Program-made: the position numbers and the translations under genes
Assembly (NCBI GenBank): GCA_023399355.1
Contig: JAEWQC010000088.1
Coordinates: forward strand, 17,189 to 81,188
Source: Bacillota bacterium
Lineage (GTDB): Bacteria > Bacillota > Clostridia > Acetivibrionales > DTU013
Direction of reading: 5' to 3'
Length of the DNA: 64,000 nucleotides
Shown here: one piece after another, positions 44,479-52,810 of the stretch
Numbering within the stretch: position 1 is the first letter of the stretch
Layout: every line of letters starts with the position of its first letter
The notes under the pieces: model-generated
Databases searched by the model: none
What the model saw: only the letters and a program-made list of their open reading frames with translations
What the model was told of the DNA's origin: nothing

Positions 44479-44730
44479 CGCCATCTTCCAGTAATTGGTA
44501 AATTACAGGCTCTGTTCGAAAAAACCTAAGTACTTGATAAATAAAGCACTTCTCCACCAATTCGGAGCAAGCGCTTTTATTTTATCCGTCGATTCTGTCT
44601 GCCAGTCATTTAGCACATGAAAAGCAATAAGAATCGTGAATTTACATTTTATGAACGATGTATTACAATAAACAGATAAATAAAAGAACTGCTTGCCGCC
44701 ATTGCCGATGCAAGCCATGCTAGCCGGAGG
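44479..44730. other. Non-coding spacer
   Basis: After the repeat there is ~250 bp without a gene I can support. A minus-strand frame (LNDWQTESTDKIKALAPNWW..) reads protein-like for ~35 residues but has no ribosome binding site and no family I recognise. It could be a fragment of a mobile gene. Confidence 0.3.
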
Positions 44731-44738
44731 GACTGCCG

Positions 44739-45662
44739 TTGTCTACTTTCATCTATATTATCACAAACATTATCCTGCCGATTTTCGTATTGGTTGCCGC
44801 AGGCTTCATCGCACAGAAAAAATTCAGAATGGACACCCGGACCTTTACCCGCTTGAACATTTACCTGTTCATCCCCGCCGTCCTGTTCATGAAAATATAT
44901 GAGGCAAAAGTATCCATGGCCTTTGTCGGGACCGTCGTGCTCTATATCATGGCCATACAAGCCTTTATGCTGCTGCTCGGGGAAATCCTGTCGAGAATCT
45001 TTAGATACCCGAGAGGGATAAAGAAAGCTTTCTGTAACACCCTTTTGTTCTTCAACAGCGGAAATTACGGGCTGCCCCTCGTAGACCTCGTATTCAAGGG
45101 GAGCACGATTGCCGTCACCTCACAGATTTTCATCATGCTGACCCAGAATATCACAACAAATACGTTTGGCGTATTTCAGGCAAGCACAGGTAAATCCTCC
45201 TATAAGCAAGCCTTGAAAAATGTCCTCATCATGCCCGCGCTTTACATTCTGGCTATTGTCGCCATCGTAAAAGTAACCGGTGTCACTGTGCCCGAGCCGG
45301 TCCTCACCCCGATCAGATACCTGTCCGAAGGCTTCATTGCCGTTGCGCTGCTGACACTGGGTGTACAGCTTGCCGAGGTTAAAGCCAAATTCGATATCAA
45401 GTCGGTTTTACTCTCTTCCAGCATTCGATTGGTTCTCTCTCCCCTATTGGGTTTCCTGTTGATCCTTCTGCTCGGAGTACAGGGTGAGCTTGCAAAGGCA
45501 ATGATTATAGGCGTTGCGACACCTACAGCAGTAAATACGGCGATCCTGGCCCGTGAATTCGACAACGAACCGGAGTACGCGGCACAGAATGTATTCGTCT
45601 CCACACTGCTGAGCCCGATTACACTCTCGATCCTGATCTTTCTATTAAACCGATATCTTTAA
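44739..45662 (+). CDS. AEC-family (auxin-efflux-carrier-like) transporter
   Basis: A TTG after CCGGAGGG starts a 307-residue protein with ten hydrophobic helices in two five-helix halves. NIILPIFVLVAAGFIAQKKF (first helix) and LNIYLFIPAVLFMKI (~40) are typical, as is FNSGNYGLPLVDLVF (~105), and the last helices contain LSPITLSILIFLL. AEC carriers are membrane transporters of organic acids or amino-acid-like compounds. Substrate unknown. Its stop is 2 bp from the convergent YqhQ-like gene. Confidence 0.9.
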   Translation: MSTFIYIITNIILPIFVLVAAGFIAQKKFRMDTRTFTRLNIYLFIPAVLFMKIYEAKVSMAFVGTVVLYIMAIQAFMLLLGEILSRIFRYPRGIKKAFCNTLLFFNSGNYGLPLVDLVFKGSTIAVTSQIFIMLTQNITTNTFGVFQASTGKSSYKQALKNVLIMPALYILAIVAIVKVTGVTVPEPVLTPIRYLSEGFIAVALLTLGVQLAEVKAKFDIKSVLLSSSIRLVLSPLLGFLLILLLGVQGELAKAMIIGVATPTAVNTAILAREFDNEPEYAAQNVFVSTLLSPITLSILIFLLNRYL

Positions 45663-45664
45663 GA

Positions 45665-46480
45665 TCACAGAACGGCTTCCAGCGCTTTGATTGCCACTTC
45701 CAGATGCCTGCTATCAGGCTCTTTTGTCGTCAGAACCCGCTGAAGAAACATCCCGGGCTTCAACAGGAACTGCAAAACGGACTTTTGAAAAATCCTGAAT
45801 AGTTCAACAGCAATGCCAAGCAGTAATAGACTGCAAAGCAAATCAATCAGCCCGCCCGTTGCCAAGTGCAGGAAAAATTGCTCCTCTGAGGCAATATAGT
45901 AGAGGATACTCAATGGAACAAGCACAAAAATGATATTCGTGCCGCATCGGGGATGTGTCCTTGGAAACTCTTGCGCTGTATCGGCATCGAAGGTCAAATG
46001 CACAATTTCACTCTCGTACATGTTAATGCATTTGTGCTCGGCACCGTGATATTTCAGAACCTCTGCTATTCCTTTATGAAAATACAGGATAAGTACTGCA
46101 AGAGACATTAGTGCCGGGGAAGAATCCGAAATAAGCAGAACGGAGAAGCCACCTAAAAATACTGCAATTGAAATCACTCTTTTTGCGGTCCACCCTCTAT
46201 GAAAATCAAATAATTCAGCTGCACCTGCAAGAATTGAAGAAATAGTTATGCTCAGCATCAACAATATTCTGATTAATTCCCTGAGTACCGGTATTTTGGA
46301 AAACCGCCTCTCAATACCGGCTTTATATATTTGGAGGGCTTTCTCGGCAAAAGGCAGGGTTTTTACAAATACAGTTCCGTCAAAACTACGAACTGCTCTT
46401 GCCACCTTGCCTTTGGCTATATTAATCATGACTATTCCGTTAATGGATGCACTCCCGCCGATTTGATACTTGGCACTCAT
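45665..46480 (-). CDS. DUF1385 membrane protein (YqhQ-like)
   Basis: The 271-residue protein begins with GGSASINGIVMINIAKGKVARAVR (two parts: GGSASINGIVM, KGKVARAVR), has helices near ~75-120 and ~195-235, and carries the DUF1385 signature YHGAEHKCINMYE (~145-157) and TFDADTAQEFPRTHPRCGTN (~162-181). The family is widespread in Firmicutes. The function is not known, though metal binding by the His/Cys-rich loop is plausible. TTCGGAGGTTCC precedes the ATG. The promoter area contains several DnaA-box-like 9-mers. Confidence 0.85.
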   Translation of the reverse strand: MSAKYQIGGSASINGIVMINIAKGKVARAVRSFDGTVFVKTLPFAEKALQIYKAGIERRFSKIPVLRELIRILLMLSITISSILAGAAELFDFHRGWTAKRVISIAVFLGGFSVLLISDSSPALMSLAVLILYFHKGIAEVLKYHGAEHKCINMYESEIVHLTFDADTAQEFPRTHPRCGTNIIFVLVPLSILYYIASEEQFFLHLATGGLIDLLCSLLLLGIAVELFRIFQKSVLQFLLKPGMFLQRVLTTKEPDSRHLEVAIKALEAVL

Positions 46481-46560
46481 TGGAACCTCCGAATGAATCC
46501 AATTATATCACAACCCTCTTCCCGGAGCATGCCATGGATTTAACCACAGAATTGCTGGTT

Positions 46561-46635
46561 TGTTGATAAACACCTGTGGATTATGTGCAAAACCCTGTGT
46601 ATAAGCCAATAATCAGTCCATCTGCATGTGGATAA
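46561..46635. promoter_or_regulatory. Cluster of four DnaA-box-like 9-mers
   Basis: In the same orientation lie TGTTGATAA (46561), TGTGGATTA (46575), TGTGTATAA (46596) and TGTGGATAA (46627). The last is an exact consensus DnaA box, and the others differ by one base. They occupy the spacer between the HIT gene stop and the YqhQ-like start. No other origin features are seen. Confidence 0.5.
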
Positions 46636-46642
46636 TCAAATG

Positions 46643-47065
46643 CTACAAATTCTCCTTGATTTTCCCGATCATGGCAGAATACTCATCCTCGGACAGATAC
46701 ACCTGCGCCGGATTCATCACAAAAGTGGAGCCCCAGTTTTCCTTGTCCTTGTATTTCGGGACAACATGCATGTGCAAATGCGGCATCGTGTCGCCAAACG
46801 CTCCATAATTTAGCTTATCCGGGCTGAATGCCCTGGTGACTGCCTGAGCCGCTCTCGACACATCCGCTATGAACGCAGAAAGTTCCTCCTTGCTCAGATC
46901 GAACAGTTCCTTTCTGTGTCCGTCAAATACTACATTGCACCTGCCCCTGTATGTTTGTTCCCTGAACAGATATACCGTGGAAACCTGGAGTTTGCAGATC
47001 TCAATCATCAGCTCTTCGCGGCGTCCATCTTCATTGCAATAAACACAGTCCTTGTTCGCGTCCAT
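46643..47065 (-). CDS. HIT-family nucleotide-binding protein
   Basis: The start at MDANKDCVYCNEDG (140 residues) follows AAAGGAGTAATAACC on the minus strand. The N-terminal CxxC, GRCNVVFDGHRKELFDLS, and the HIT triad MPHLHMHVVPKYKD (~93-100) are present. HIT enzymes hydrolyse or transfer nucleotide phosphoramidates and dinucleotides through the central His. The exact substrate is not predictable. Confidence 0.92.
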   Translation of the reverse strand: MDANKDCVYCNEDGRREELMIEICKLQVSTVYLFREQTYRGRCNVVFDGHRKELFDLSKEELSAFIADVSRAAQAVTRAFSPDKLNYGAFGDTMPHLHMHVVPKYKDKENWGSTFVMNPAQVYLSEDEYSAMIGKIKENL

Positions 47066-47180
47066 GGTTATTACTCCTTTTAAGATATTATAACGCTTCG
47101 GTTCAAAATAGATTTTTTTAGATTGTAGAAAAATTTTATTACTTGGGTGCAAATTTTGCTCAGGAAATTTTTCACCAGCT

Positions 47181-47352
47181 ACGTTTCAACGAGGCTGGTC
47201 GCAAGCTTTGCTTGCTCTGCTTACCCTGCTTGCCCATGCATCCGGAAGGAAGACATGCTCGCCGCCTGAAAACCAAATCGTTACCCGTCACCCAGGCTTT
47301 TTGCGAAAGCAAAAAGCCAAGAGGCGGGGGACATCTTTCGTCTCGTTATATT
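47181..47352. repeat. Dispersed intergenic repeat, copy 2
   Basis: This matches 33115-33276 over almost its whole length (CCGCCTGAAAACCAAATC; GGGGGACATCTTTCGTCTCG). It contains a near-perfect hairpin CTTTTTGC-GAAA-GCAAAAAG. The arrangement is intergenic in both copies. Confidence 0.75.
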
Positions 47353-47397
47353 GTCCGATTATGCTGTTGTGTAAAACACTCGAACCAGTTGAGACTT

Positions 47398-48864
47398 TCA
47401 GGGTGAAAGCTTTGTGATCATGCCGCTGCCGCCGCAGGTGGAACAAAGACGCCCGCCCGCACCTCCGCAGGCCATGCAGGGATCGACAATCAGACCATAT
47501 TGGCCATATTGATAGCCCATATGCTGACTATATCCAACTCCATGACAGACACTGCAGGTAATTTTTCCAGTCCCTCCGCATGTCGGGCAGGGAATATTCT
47601 GAAGCGTCGGCAATTTGACAGTACTGCCTGAACCTGAACTTCCGCTTGAAACCGAACTTCCGCCGGAACCAGTGCCTGCAGTACTCTTGTCGGTCGTTGT
47701 TTTTGGATGCAGCTGCGCATAAATCTCACTGTCGGTCGGACGATCGGTATCATTTATATATTTCTCGGCAAAATAGCCTTCCACATTTACATTATTATAT
47801 GAATTGGATGCTGCTATCTTGACATAACCGATGACAATCCCTTTTTCCCGGTCAAGGGTATCAAGCCGGAGTGTTACTTCCTTGAAATAGTTTACCTCCT
47901 CTTTGTCGTATGAAGACCAACTGCCGCTTATCCCCATATTGGTGGGAGCAATATATATGTTGAACGCACCGCTGGTTGTAATGTCGACCACCTTGGAATC
48001 CTCAACTATGAAGCCCAAGACTCCGAAATCCTGTTTGGTATAGGTCACTCCGGGTTTTGCATTTTCTTCGATTGTTATCGTGATATATGGAACCCTCGCC
48101 CCATAGTTAAATGGATCATAATGATCCGGATCCAGTGTAATCTCAATCTTTTGAGTTTCATCGCCGGTCAGGAAATCATCGGATATTCCTTTTGCCAGTG
48201 AGGGCCACAACTTTTTTGTGCTATTGATGGTTCCATCCATAGAATACATCTTTGCCGACCACATGCCGTCCGGGCTTTTGTAGACGGGCACGGGGTCATA
48301 CACCTGCTTGCTGTCCTCATACAGAACCTTTTTAATATCCGGCAGAGTTTTCACCGCGCTGTATTTACTGTAACAAAGGATGTCCGAAAATTTCAGATTT
48401 CCATAAAGAGTCCCCGTGGATGCAAACGCTTTCATGCTGCATATCGTAGCAACGCTGGACGCTTCACACAAATTCGACTTCGCTGTTTTGTCATAGTATG
48501 CGTTGTTGAGCGCGTTCTTTGAAGTCTTCACGTTTTTCGGCTGATAATATGTATAGGCCTTGCTGTCCAATTTGTAGAGGTTGTACGTGGTGGTGTTCTT
48601 TCGAATACTGAACGTCTTTGTGGAATTGCCGGATGTATAATCAAACCCCGCCGCATCGCAGAATTCGGTAGCCTTGAGCATTGCCGCGCCGTTCGGGGAT
48701 ACGCAGATCATATCCTTATAGGCAGTCCACTGTCCCTTTTGAGTCTCTATCATTACCAGATAGCTCTTATTTGCCGCATTCGCCGCTCCACCCGGAATCA
48801 GCACTGTTGATAAAATGATTATCACCGCTATAAGCCTGCTGAAAATTTTTCTTTGTCTACTCAT
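47398..48864 (-). CDS. Secreted protein with C-terminal DnaJ-type zinc-finger motifs
   Basis: GGAGGAATCAG precedes ATG 48864 (488 residues). The frame runs 67 codons further upstream without protein-like sequence. A signal peptide (~1-32, hydrophobic IAVIIILSTVLIPGG, cleavage near ANA) is followed by a domain resembling copper-amine-oxidase-N type stalks (KGQWTAYKDMICVSPNGAAM), a large unrecognised beta-rich part, a Ser/Gly linker (~420) and four CxxCxGxG motifs (CPTCGGTG, CSVCHGVG, CMACGGAG, CSTCGGSG). DnaJ central domains normally bind zinc in the cytoplasm, so an exported version is unusual. Function unknown. Confidence 0.8.
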   Translation of the reverse strand: MSRQRKIFSRLIAVIIILSTVLIPGGAANAANKSYLVMIETQKGQWTAYKDMICVSPNGAAMLKATEFCDAAGFDYTSGNSTKTFSIRKNTTTYNLYKLDSKAYTYYQPKNVKTSKNALNNAYYDKTAKSNLCEASSVATICSMKAFASTGTLYGNLKFSDILCYSKYSAVKTLPDIKKVLYEDSKQVYDPVPVYKSPDGMWSAKMYSMDGTINSTKKLWPSLAKGISDDFLTGDETQKIEITLDPDHYDPFNYGARVPYITITIEENAKPGVTYTKQDFGVLGFIVEDSKVVDITTSGAFNIYIAPTNMGISGSWSSYDKEEVNYFKEVTLRLDTLDREKGIVIGYVKIAASNSYNNVNVEGYFAEKYINDTDRPTDSEIYAQLHPKTTTDKSTAGTGSGGSSVSSGSSGSGSTVKLPTLQNIPCPTCGGTGKITCSVCHGVGYSQHMGYQYGQYGLIVDPCMACGGAGGRLCSTCGGSGMITKLSP

Positions 48865-49088
48865 CTGATTCCTCCATGCAATATATGTTCTTATTTCCAT
48901 AAAATAATTATACTCCTCCATTTCTTTATTACAAGTACCGCCCGGCGTCTGGATTAAAGAACAAGGGAAAATGTGGCATCGTGATTTTGCCGTACATTCG
49001 CCGGTATTCCATTGACAACGACAACGTTCTATTGTAAAATGATTAGGCGGCGCAGGAAGTGCCATGTATTTTCATGACCCGGTCATAC

Positions 49089-49179
49089 GGAGAGATGGCT
49101 GAGCTGGTCTAAGGCGCACGACTGGAAATCGTGTGAACGTTAACCCGTTCCAAGAGTTCGAATCTCTTTCTCTCCGCCA
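49089..49179 (+). tRNA. tRNA-Ser (anticodon GGA)
   Basis: Acceptor GGAGAGA/TCTCTCC, anticodon loop CTGGAAA, long variable arm (GAACGTTAACCCGTTC), T-loop TTCGAAT and encoded CCA. It reads UCC and UCU. Confidence 0.97.
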
Positions 49180-49237
49180 CAATTTGTCTGAAAAGCCTTG
49201 CGCAGCAAGGCTTTTCAGCATTTCTACACTAAAATCC
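49180..49237 (+). repeat. tRNA-Ser 3' flank repeat, copy C
   Basis: The first ~58 bp after this tRNA are nearly identical to 35778-35835, including the CTGAAAAGCCTTGC/GCAAGGCTTTTCAG hairpin (49188-49218). After ACTAAAATCC the copies diverge. Confidence 0.85.
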
Positions 49238-49343
49238 TAAAATGTACCCTAGAAAAAGGACAGCAGGGGTTTTCAAAACCCTTCATTTTGGACAGGTGAA
49301 TCTTTGAAACCCTTAAACTCGGACAATAGTGATTTTTGACTCC

Positions 49344-49435
49344 AGTTCAGATAGGTATTACAATAAAACTGAACCTGCTGGGATAACTCTCCGCAGGAAT
49401 CCTTCTATGGACACATGAAAGATGAAATTGACATT
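49344..49435 (+). pseudogene. IS3-family (IS150-group) transposase relic
   Basis: A piece of DDE transposase is legible: SSDRYYNKTE (from the usual HSDRG motif), then in another frame CWDNSPQESFYGHMKDEID, the signature surrounding the last catalytic Glu. The intervening ~40 residues are deleted and the frame shifts. It lies between tRNA-Ser and the biosynthetic cluster. About 100 bp on each side (49238-49343 and 49436-49542) shows no gene. Confidence 0.75.
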
Positions 49436-49542
49436 CCCATACCATAATACTGGGAGCCTTGACCTGAAAACATAAATACAATGGACTTCTTCATTCATGA
49501 ACCTCATATAAACAAATTCTTATTGCATTACTCCTGAAAATA

Positions 49543-50265
49543 TCATATAAAGTATCTCAACTTCCTCTTCCGCATCCGGAAGTTGATGAAATATTCTTTA
49601 TTATCGATATTAAAGTATATATTATCTTTTAAAAGTTGTTGCAGCTTCTGTCCAGGCGGCAAGCCGTAAGAATGGCTTGGATAAACTTTTACATGCGTGG
49701 GTATGATGGATTTGATCCTTTGTATGCTTTCGAACATTTGCTCCGGTAATCCACCCTTTGTATCACATAGACCACAACCTTCAATAAATATCGTGTCTCC
49801 CGTAAATAACTCATCTGGCAGAAAGTAGCACATCCCTCCGGCAGTATGTCCAGGGGTGTGTATACATAAAAATTTTGCTGCGCCAATGTTGATCCAGTCC
49901 ATGTCATACAGTTCAACTAGATTGTTGCACCTATACCGGTAATAATCAATCTCAATTTTCGACATGTATACCTGAGGCCTGTACATATCCAGCAAAGGCT
50001 CCACCAGGTTAACATGGTCATAGTGGGAGTGTGTCAAGAATATGGCTTTGAGCTGTACATTTAACTGATTGAGCTTGTCTATGATTTTGTCCAATTCCCA
50101 TGAAGGATCCACTATTACAGCTTCTCTTGTTTTCTTATCAAAAATAATATAACAATAATTATAAAAACCTAAAGAGAAGGTTCTTACTTGACTTACTTCA
50201 TAGCCTTTTTCCATACCATAAAATACCATCCGTATCCAATTGCTTAATACTTCGCTAAAATCCAC
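49543..50265 (-). CDS. Metallo-beta-lactamase-fold hydrolase, PksB-like
   Basis: The 240-residue protein has the metal motif THSHYDHVN (~80-88), HTPGHTAGG (~140), GDTIFIEGCG (~160) and HSYGLPPG (~205), typical of hydroxyacylglutathione-hydrolase-like enzymes. Its family includes PksB of trans-AT polyketide clusters, whose role is unclear (a proposed thioester or intermediate hydrolase). The C-terminal ~40 residues are basic (RMRKRKLRYFI). The GTG at 50265 lacks a convincing site, and ATG 50214 (MEKGYEVSQVRTFSLG) is an alternative. It is the last gene of the cluster on this strand. Confidence 0.8.
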   Translation of the reverse strand: MDFSEVLSNWIRMVFYGMEKGYEVSQVRTFSLGFYNYCYIIFDKKTREAVIVDPSWELDKIIDKLNQLNVQLKAIFLTHSHYDHVNLVEPLLDMYRPQVYMSKIEIDYYRYRCNNLVELYDMDWINIGAAKFLCIHTPGHTAGGMCYFLPDELFTGDTIFIEGCGLCDTKGGLPEQMFESIQRIKSIIPTHVKVYPSHSYGLPPGQKLQQLLKDNIYFNIDNKEYFINFRMRKRKLRYFI

Positions 50266-50391
50266 TCTGGTTTCACTGGTCGACTTTACAGCAGCCTAGG
50301 CCTTATAGGATTTCTGCTGCAAATCGATAGAAGCTTATACTGTACCTTTTATCAAGACCTAGGCGTCATCGTTAATTCCTGTCCAGGACTA

Positions 50392-51144
50392 CTACTTTCC
50401 GAACATCGTCATAATCCTGTCTTTTACTTCACTCCTGTGAAAAGTCTGTTCATGCATTGCAACTTCTTTCACAATAATCTTCGGGCTGTTCCCTTAGCGG
50501 AGCAACTAAATGATCCTTTAGTGTTATCAATGCTTCCCTGGGCTTTTCCGCTATTTCCGTACTAATTCAATTGCATAATCCAATACTTCATTACGTGGAA
50601 GTACCGGAAAAGGAATACCTCTTTTTTCAAGCTCTGCTCACGGAAATTGCATGCTCTGAACATAAATTCTTCGGCCAGGCTGATTCTGATTTTGCGGTAA
50701 TATCTATGTGGCACCCATACCGGAAGTAAATCCGTATTTCATAAAATTTGTAGTATAAATACTTTCTTTGCTTAAAATAGCAAAATCAGCAAACAGCCCC
50801 ATGGCAAAGCCCCCTCCGATACCATGTCCCTGCATTGCAGCGATAACAGGAATCTTGCAATTTAATGCAAGGCTATATATGTTACGGTCTCCGCCGTCAT
50901 TGAAATTTGCCTTCCCTTCCTGGATTTCCAATAAGCCCTCCTGCGTTCCCCCCGAAGCAAAATAGTTATCATACCCAGTCAGTATAACTACTTTATATTC
51001 CGAGTTTCTCTCAATGCTTTCAAAGGCATTTATAAGGCTTTCCATCAATTCCTTCGAAAATGTGTTTTTATTAACATGGTCCTGCATTTTCACCAGCACA
51101 ATTTCAGGTTCTATCTTACACATATCAACAACAGAATGTGTCAT
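50392..51144 (-). pseudogene. Decayed enoyl-CoA hydratase-like gene, PksI (ECH2) type
   Basis: AGGAGTGGGGGA precedes an ATG (51144). The first ~145 codons are intact (HVNKNTFSKELMESLINAF; IPVIAAMQGHGIGGGFAMGL; MKYGFTSGMGAT) and resemble decarboxylating ECH2 enzymes of beta-branching cassettes. The frame then hits a stop at 50704. Downstream, the rest of the gene is still readable, but spread over frames: SLAEEFMFRACNF, RGIPFPVLPRNEVLDYAIEL, AEKPREALITLKDHLVAPLR, then KIIVKEVAMHEQTFHRSEVK to FGK-stop at 50392. At least four frameshifts are needed. The C-terminal half is therefore lost, including much of the active-site cavity. Confidence 0.85.
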
Positions 51145-51227
51145 TCCCCCACTCCTTTTAATGCAACTAGCAGTAATTATCAGCAAATTTCTTTAGCACA
51201 TAAATATGAAAAATAGGGTTGACCTGC

Positions 51228-51500
51228 TCAATCGTCCCATGCAAGCAGGCCATTCTCCACATATCTGGAAATCGCTCTGAGGTTTACCGGATCGGAAAAC
51301 ATCTTTTTATTCGCTCCATACAAAAAAACTGGGGTGAACCTTCAAGCACAATAACAGTAATATCCTTCTCATGCTCTTCAAGTACCTGCAAACATTCCTT
51401 TATCATTTGCTCGTTTATGGTATTCTGATAATCTGGACGGTTAAACTTGATAAAACTTTACAGATCCATGAAAACGAACTTCGATTGTTCCATAACTCAT
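51228..51500 (-). pseudogene. Internally deleted enoyl-CoA hydratase-like gene, PksH (ECH1) type
   Basis: The ATG (51500) overlaps the HMG-synthase-like stop by 4 bp (ATGA), as in intact cassettes. SYGTIEVRFHGS is followed, after a frameshift, by FIKFNRPDYQNTINEQMIKE and CLQVLEEHEKDITVIVLEG, the N-terminus of PksH-like dehydratases. After SPQFF the sequence jumps, in another frame, to YGANKKMFSDPVNLRAISRY and VENGLLAWDD-stop, the C-terminus. The middle ~150 residues with oxyanion-hole glycines and catalytic residues are missing. It cannot be active. Confidence 0.85.
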
Positions 51501-52759
51501 GACATCCACCTGTATTCACGGTGAAATTCACGAATGCCATCCAGAACAATCCTCTGCTTTCCGTTAAATGACTCCATTATTCCCGGAGTCTTGTTAAACT
51601 CAAGCTTAACATTCCTGGTCCCGAACTTTACTGCACTACTGTTCAGCAACAATTCCTCATATTCATCCATTGATAATCTGTAGCGCTCATCTAACTGACG
51701 CCCAATTCCAAATTCATGTTGTTTTTTTTGTCCATTTCTGGTAACAACACCACTAAAAAATTCAGAACAGCAGCCTGAACCGTAAGAAAAACAGCCAATA
51801 CGCTTGGGAGAATCGAAATTGCCATTGTCAATGGTGCTGGCAAGGGATAACAGGGCTGTGGCTCCCATTATATTACCTACCCGCTGGCAGTAAGTCATAC
51901 CGGGCACTACCCTCTTTTCAAAATCAGCCTCTATTTCAGCCGGCTTAGCCTGGGCCATCTTTCGCATCATGGTCCTGTGAGCCCCTTTTACCATGCCTCC
52001 GAACGGAGTATGGAAGGAAAGATACTGAAATGTTTCCCGGTAGTCTACTCCATCAACTCTTTTTTTATACTCAAGAAAAGATTGCTCACAACAGTCAAGA
52101 TACGAAAGCAGGGACAAATCCGCATCTCCAACCTCACTTTCAGGAACAGGCCTGCATGTGTCACATACTTCATAACCATAGTACCCATTAGCGCCAATAT
52201 CCATCTTGAACACTTCAGGATTGTCGCTTACCAGCAGTGCAACGGCACCTGCACCCGAACTGGGCTCAGCATAATCTCCGCCCATGGTTAATGCTCCTCC
52301 CCTTTCTGCTGCCATAAACCTGGAAATATCTGTGGCGATTACCAGCGCTTTTGCGCACGGCGAAGTCTGTGATAGAATAAAATTTACAGCTGTCTGCAGC
52401 CCGGCAACCCCAGAATAGCAGGCGTTTTTCACCTCAAACAGACGGCAGTTCCTGCTTAACCCCAGGTAATGATGTATATAGGTGCTTATTGATTTCCCAA
52501 AATCTATTCCCGATTCAGTACAAGTAATAAGCATTTCAATTCTGTTTTTCTCTTCGTCGGTTAATGAATCTATTATTGGTTTTGCTGCATTAGTCCCAAA
52601 TGTGACAGGGTCTTCATAAGGTAAAGCTATCGCCTTTTCCTTCATTAACAGGTTTTCAAACCTGGTTGTATCCAACTTCCTGTAATGAGCGAGCTCCATA
52701 ACATCCAGATACACAGTTCCCCCAAAAACATTCATAGCTTCAATCCCTGCAGAAATCAT
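51497..52759 (-). CDS. HMG-CoA synthase-like beta-branching enzyme (HCS, PksG type)
   Basis: GGAGGGATATC precedes ATG 52759 (420 residues, usual HCS length). The catalytic triad is intact: Glu in TCTESGIDFGKS (~80), Cys in VKNACYSGVAG (~112) and His in YLSFHTPFGGMVKGAH (~250). HCS enzymes add an acetyl-ACP-derived carbon to a beta-keto carrier-bound polyketide chain. Primary mevalonate-pathway HMG-CoA synthase is the alternative, but the gene sits in a polyketide cluster upstream of ECH1/ECH2 relics, with an ATGA overlap to the first. With those broken, its product cannot proceed by the usual dehydration and decarboxylation inside this locus. Confidence 0.9.
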   Translation of the reverse strand: MISAGIEAMNVFGGTVYLDVMELAHYRKLDTTRFENLLMKEKAIALPYEDPVTFGTNAAKPIIDSLTDEEKNRIEMLITCTESGIDFGKSISTYIHHYLGLSRNCRLFEVKNACYSGVAGLQTAVNFILSQTSPCAKALVIATDISRFMAAERGGALTMGGDYAEPSSGAGAVALLVSDNPEVFKMDIGANGYYGYEVCDTCRPVPESEVGDADLSLLSYLDCCEQSFLEYKKRVDGVDYRETFQYLSFHTPFGGMVKGAHRTMMRKMAQAKPAEIEADFEKRVVPGMTYCQRVGNIMGATALLSLASTIDNGNFDSPKRIGCFSYGSGCCSEFFSGVVTRNGQKKQHEFGIGRQLDERYRLSMDEYEELLLNSSAVKFGTRNVKLEFNKTPGIMESFNGKQRIVLDGIREFHREYRWMS

Positions 52760-52810
52760 GATATCCCTCCACATTTTATTTTCCATCTGTGATATGACAT
52801 ATGGCATGTA

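Noticed and set aside
46561..46635. Chromosomal replication origin
   Set aside because: There is no dnaA/dnaN/rpmH neighbourhood and no AT-rich unwinding element; only the boxes are present.
51497..52759. Mevalonate-pathway HMG-CoA synthase
   Set aside because: The neighbours are ECH1/ECH2 relics, FkbH and a carrier, in the order of a beta-branching cassette; no mevalonate gene is adjacent.
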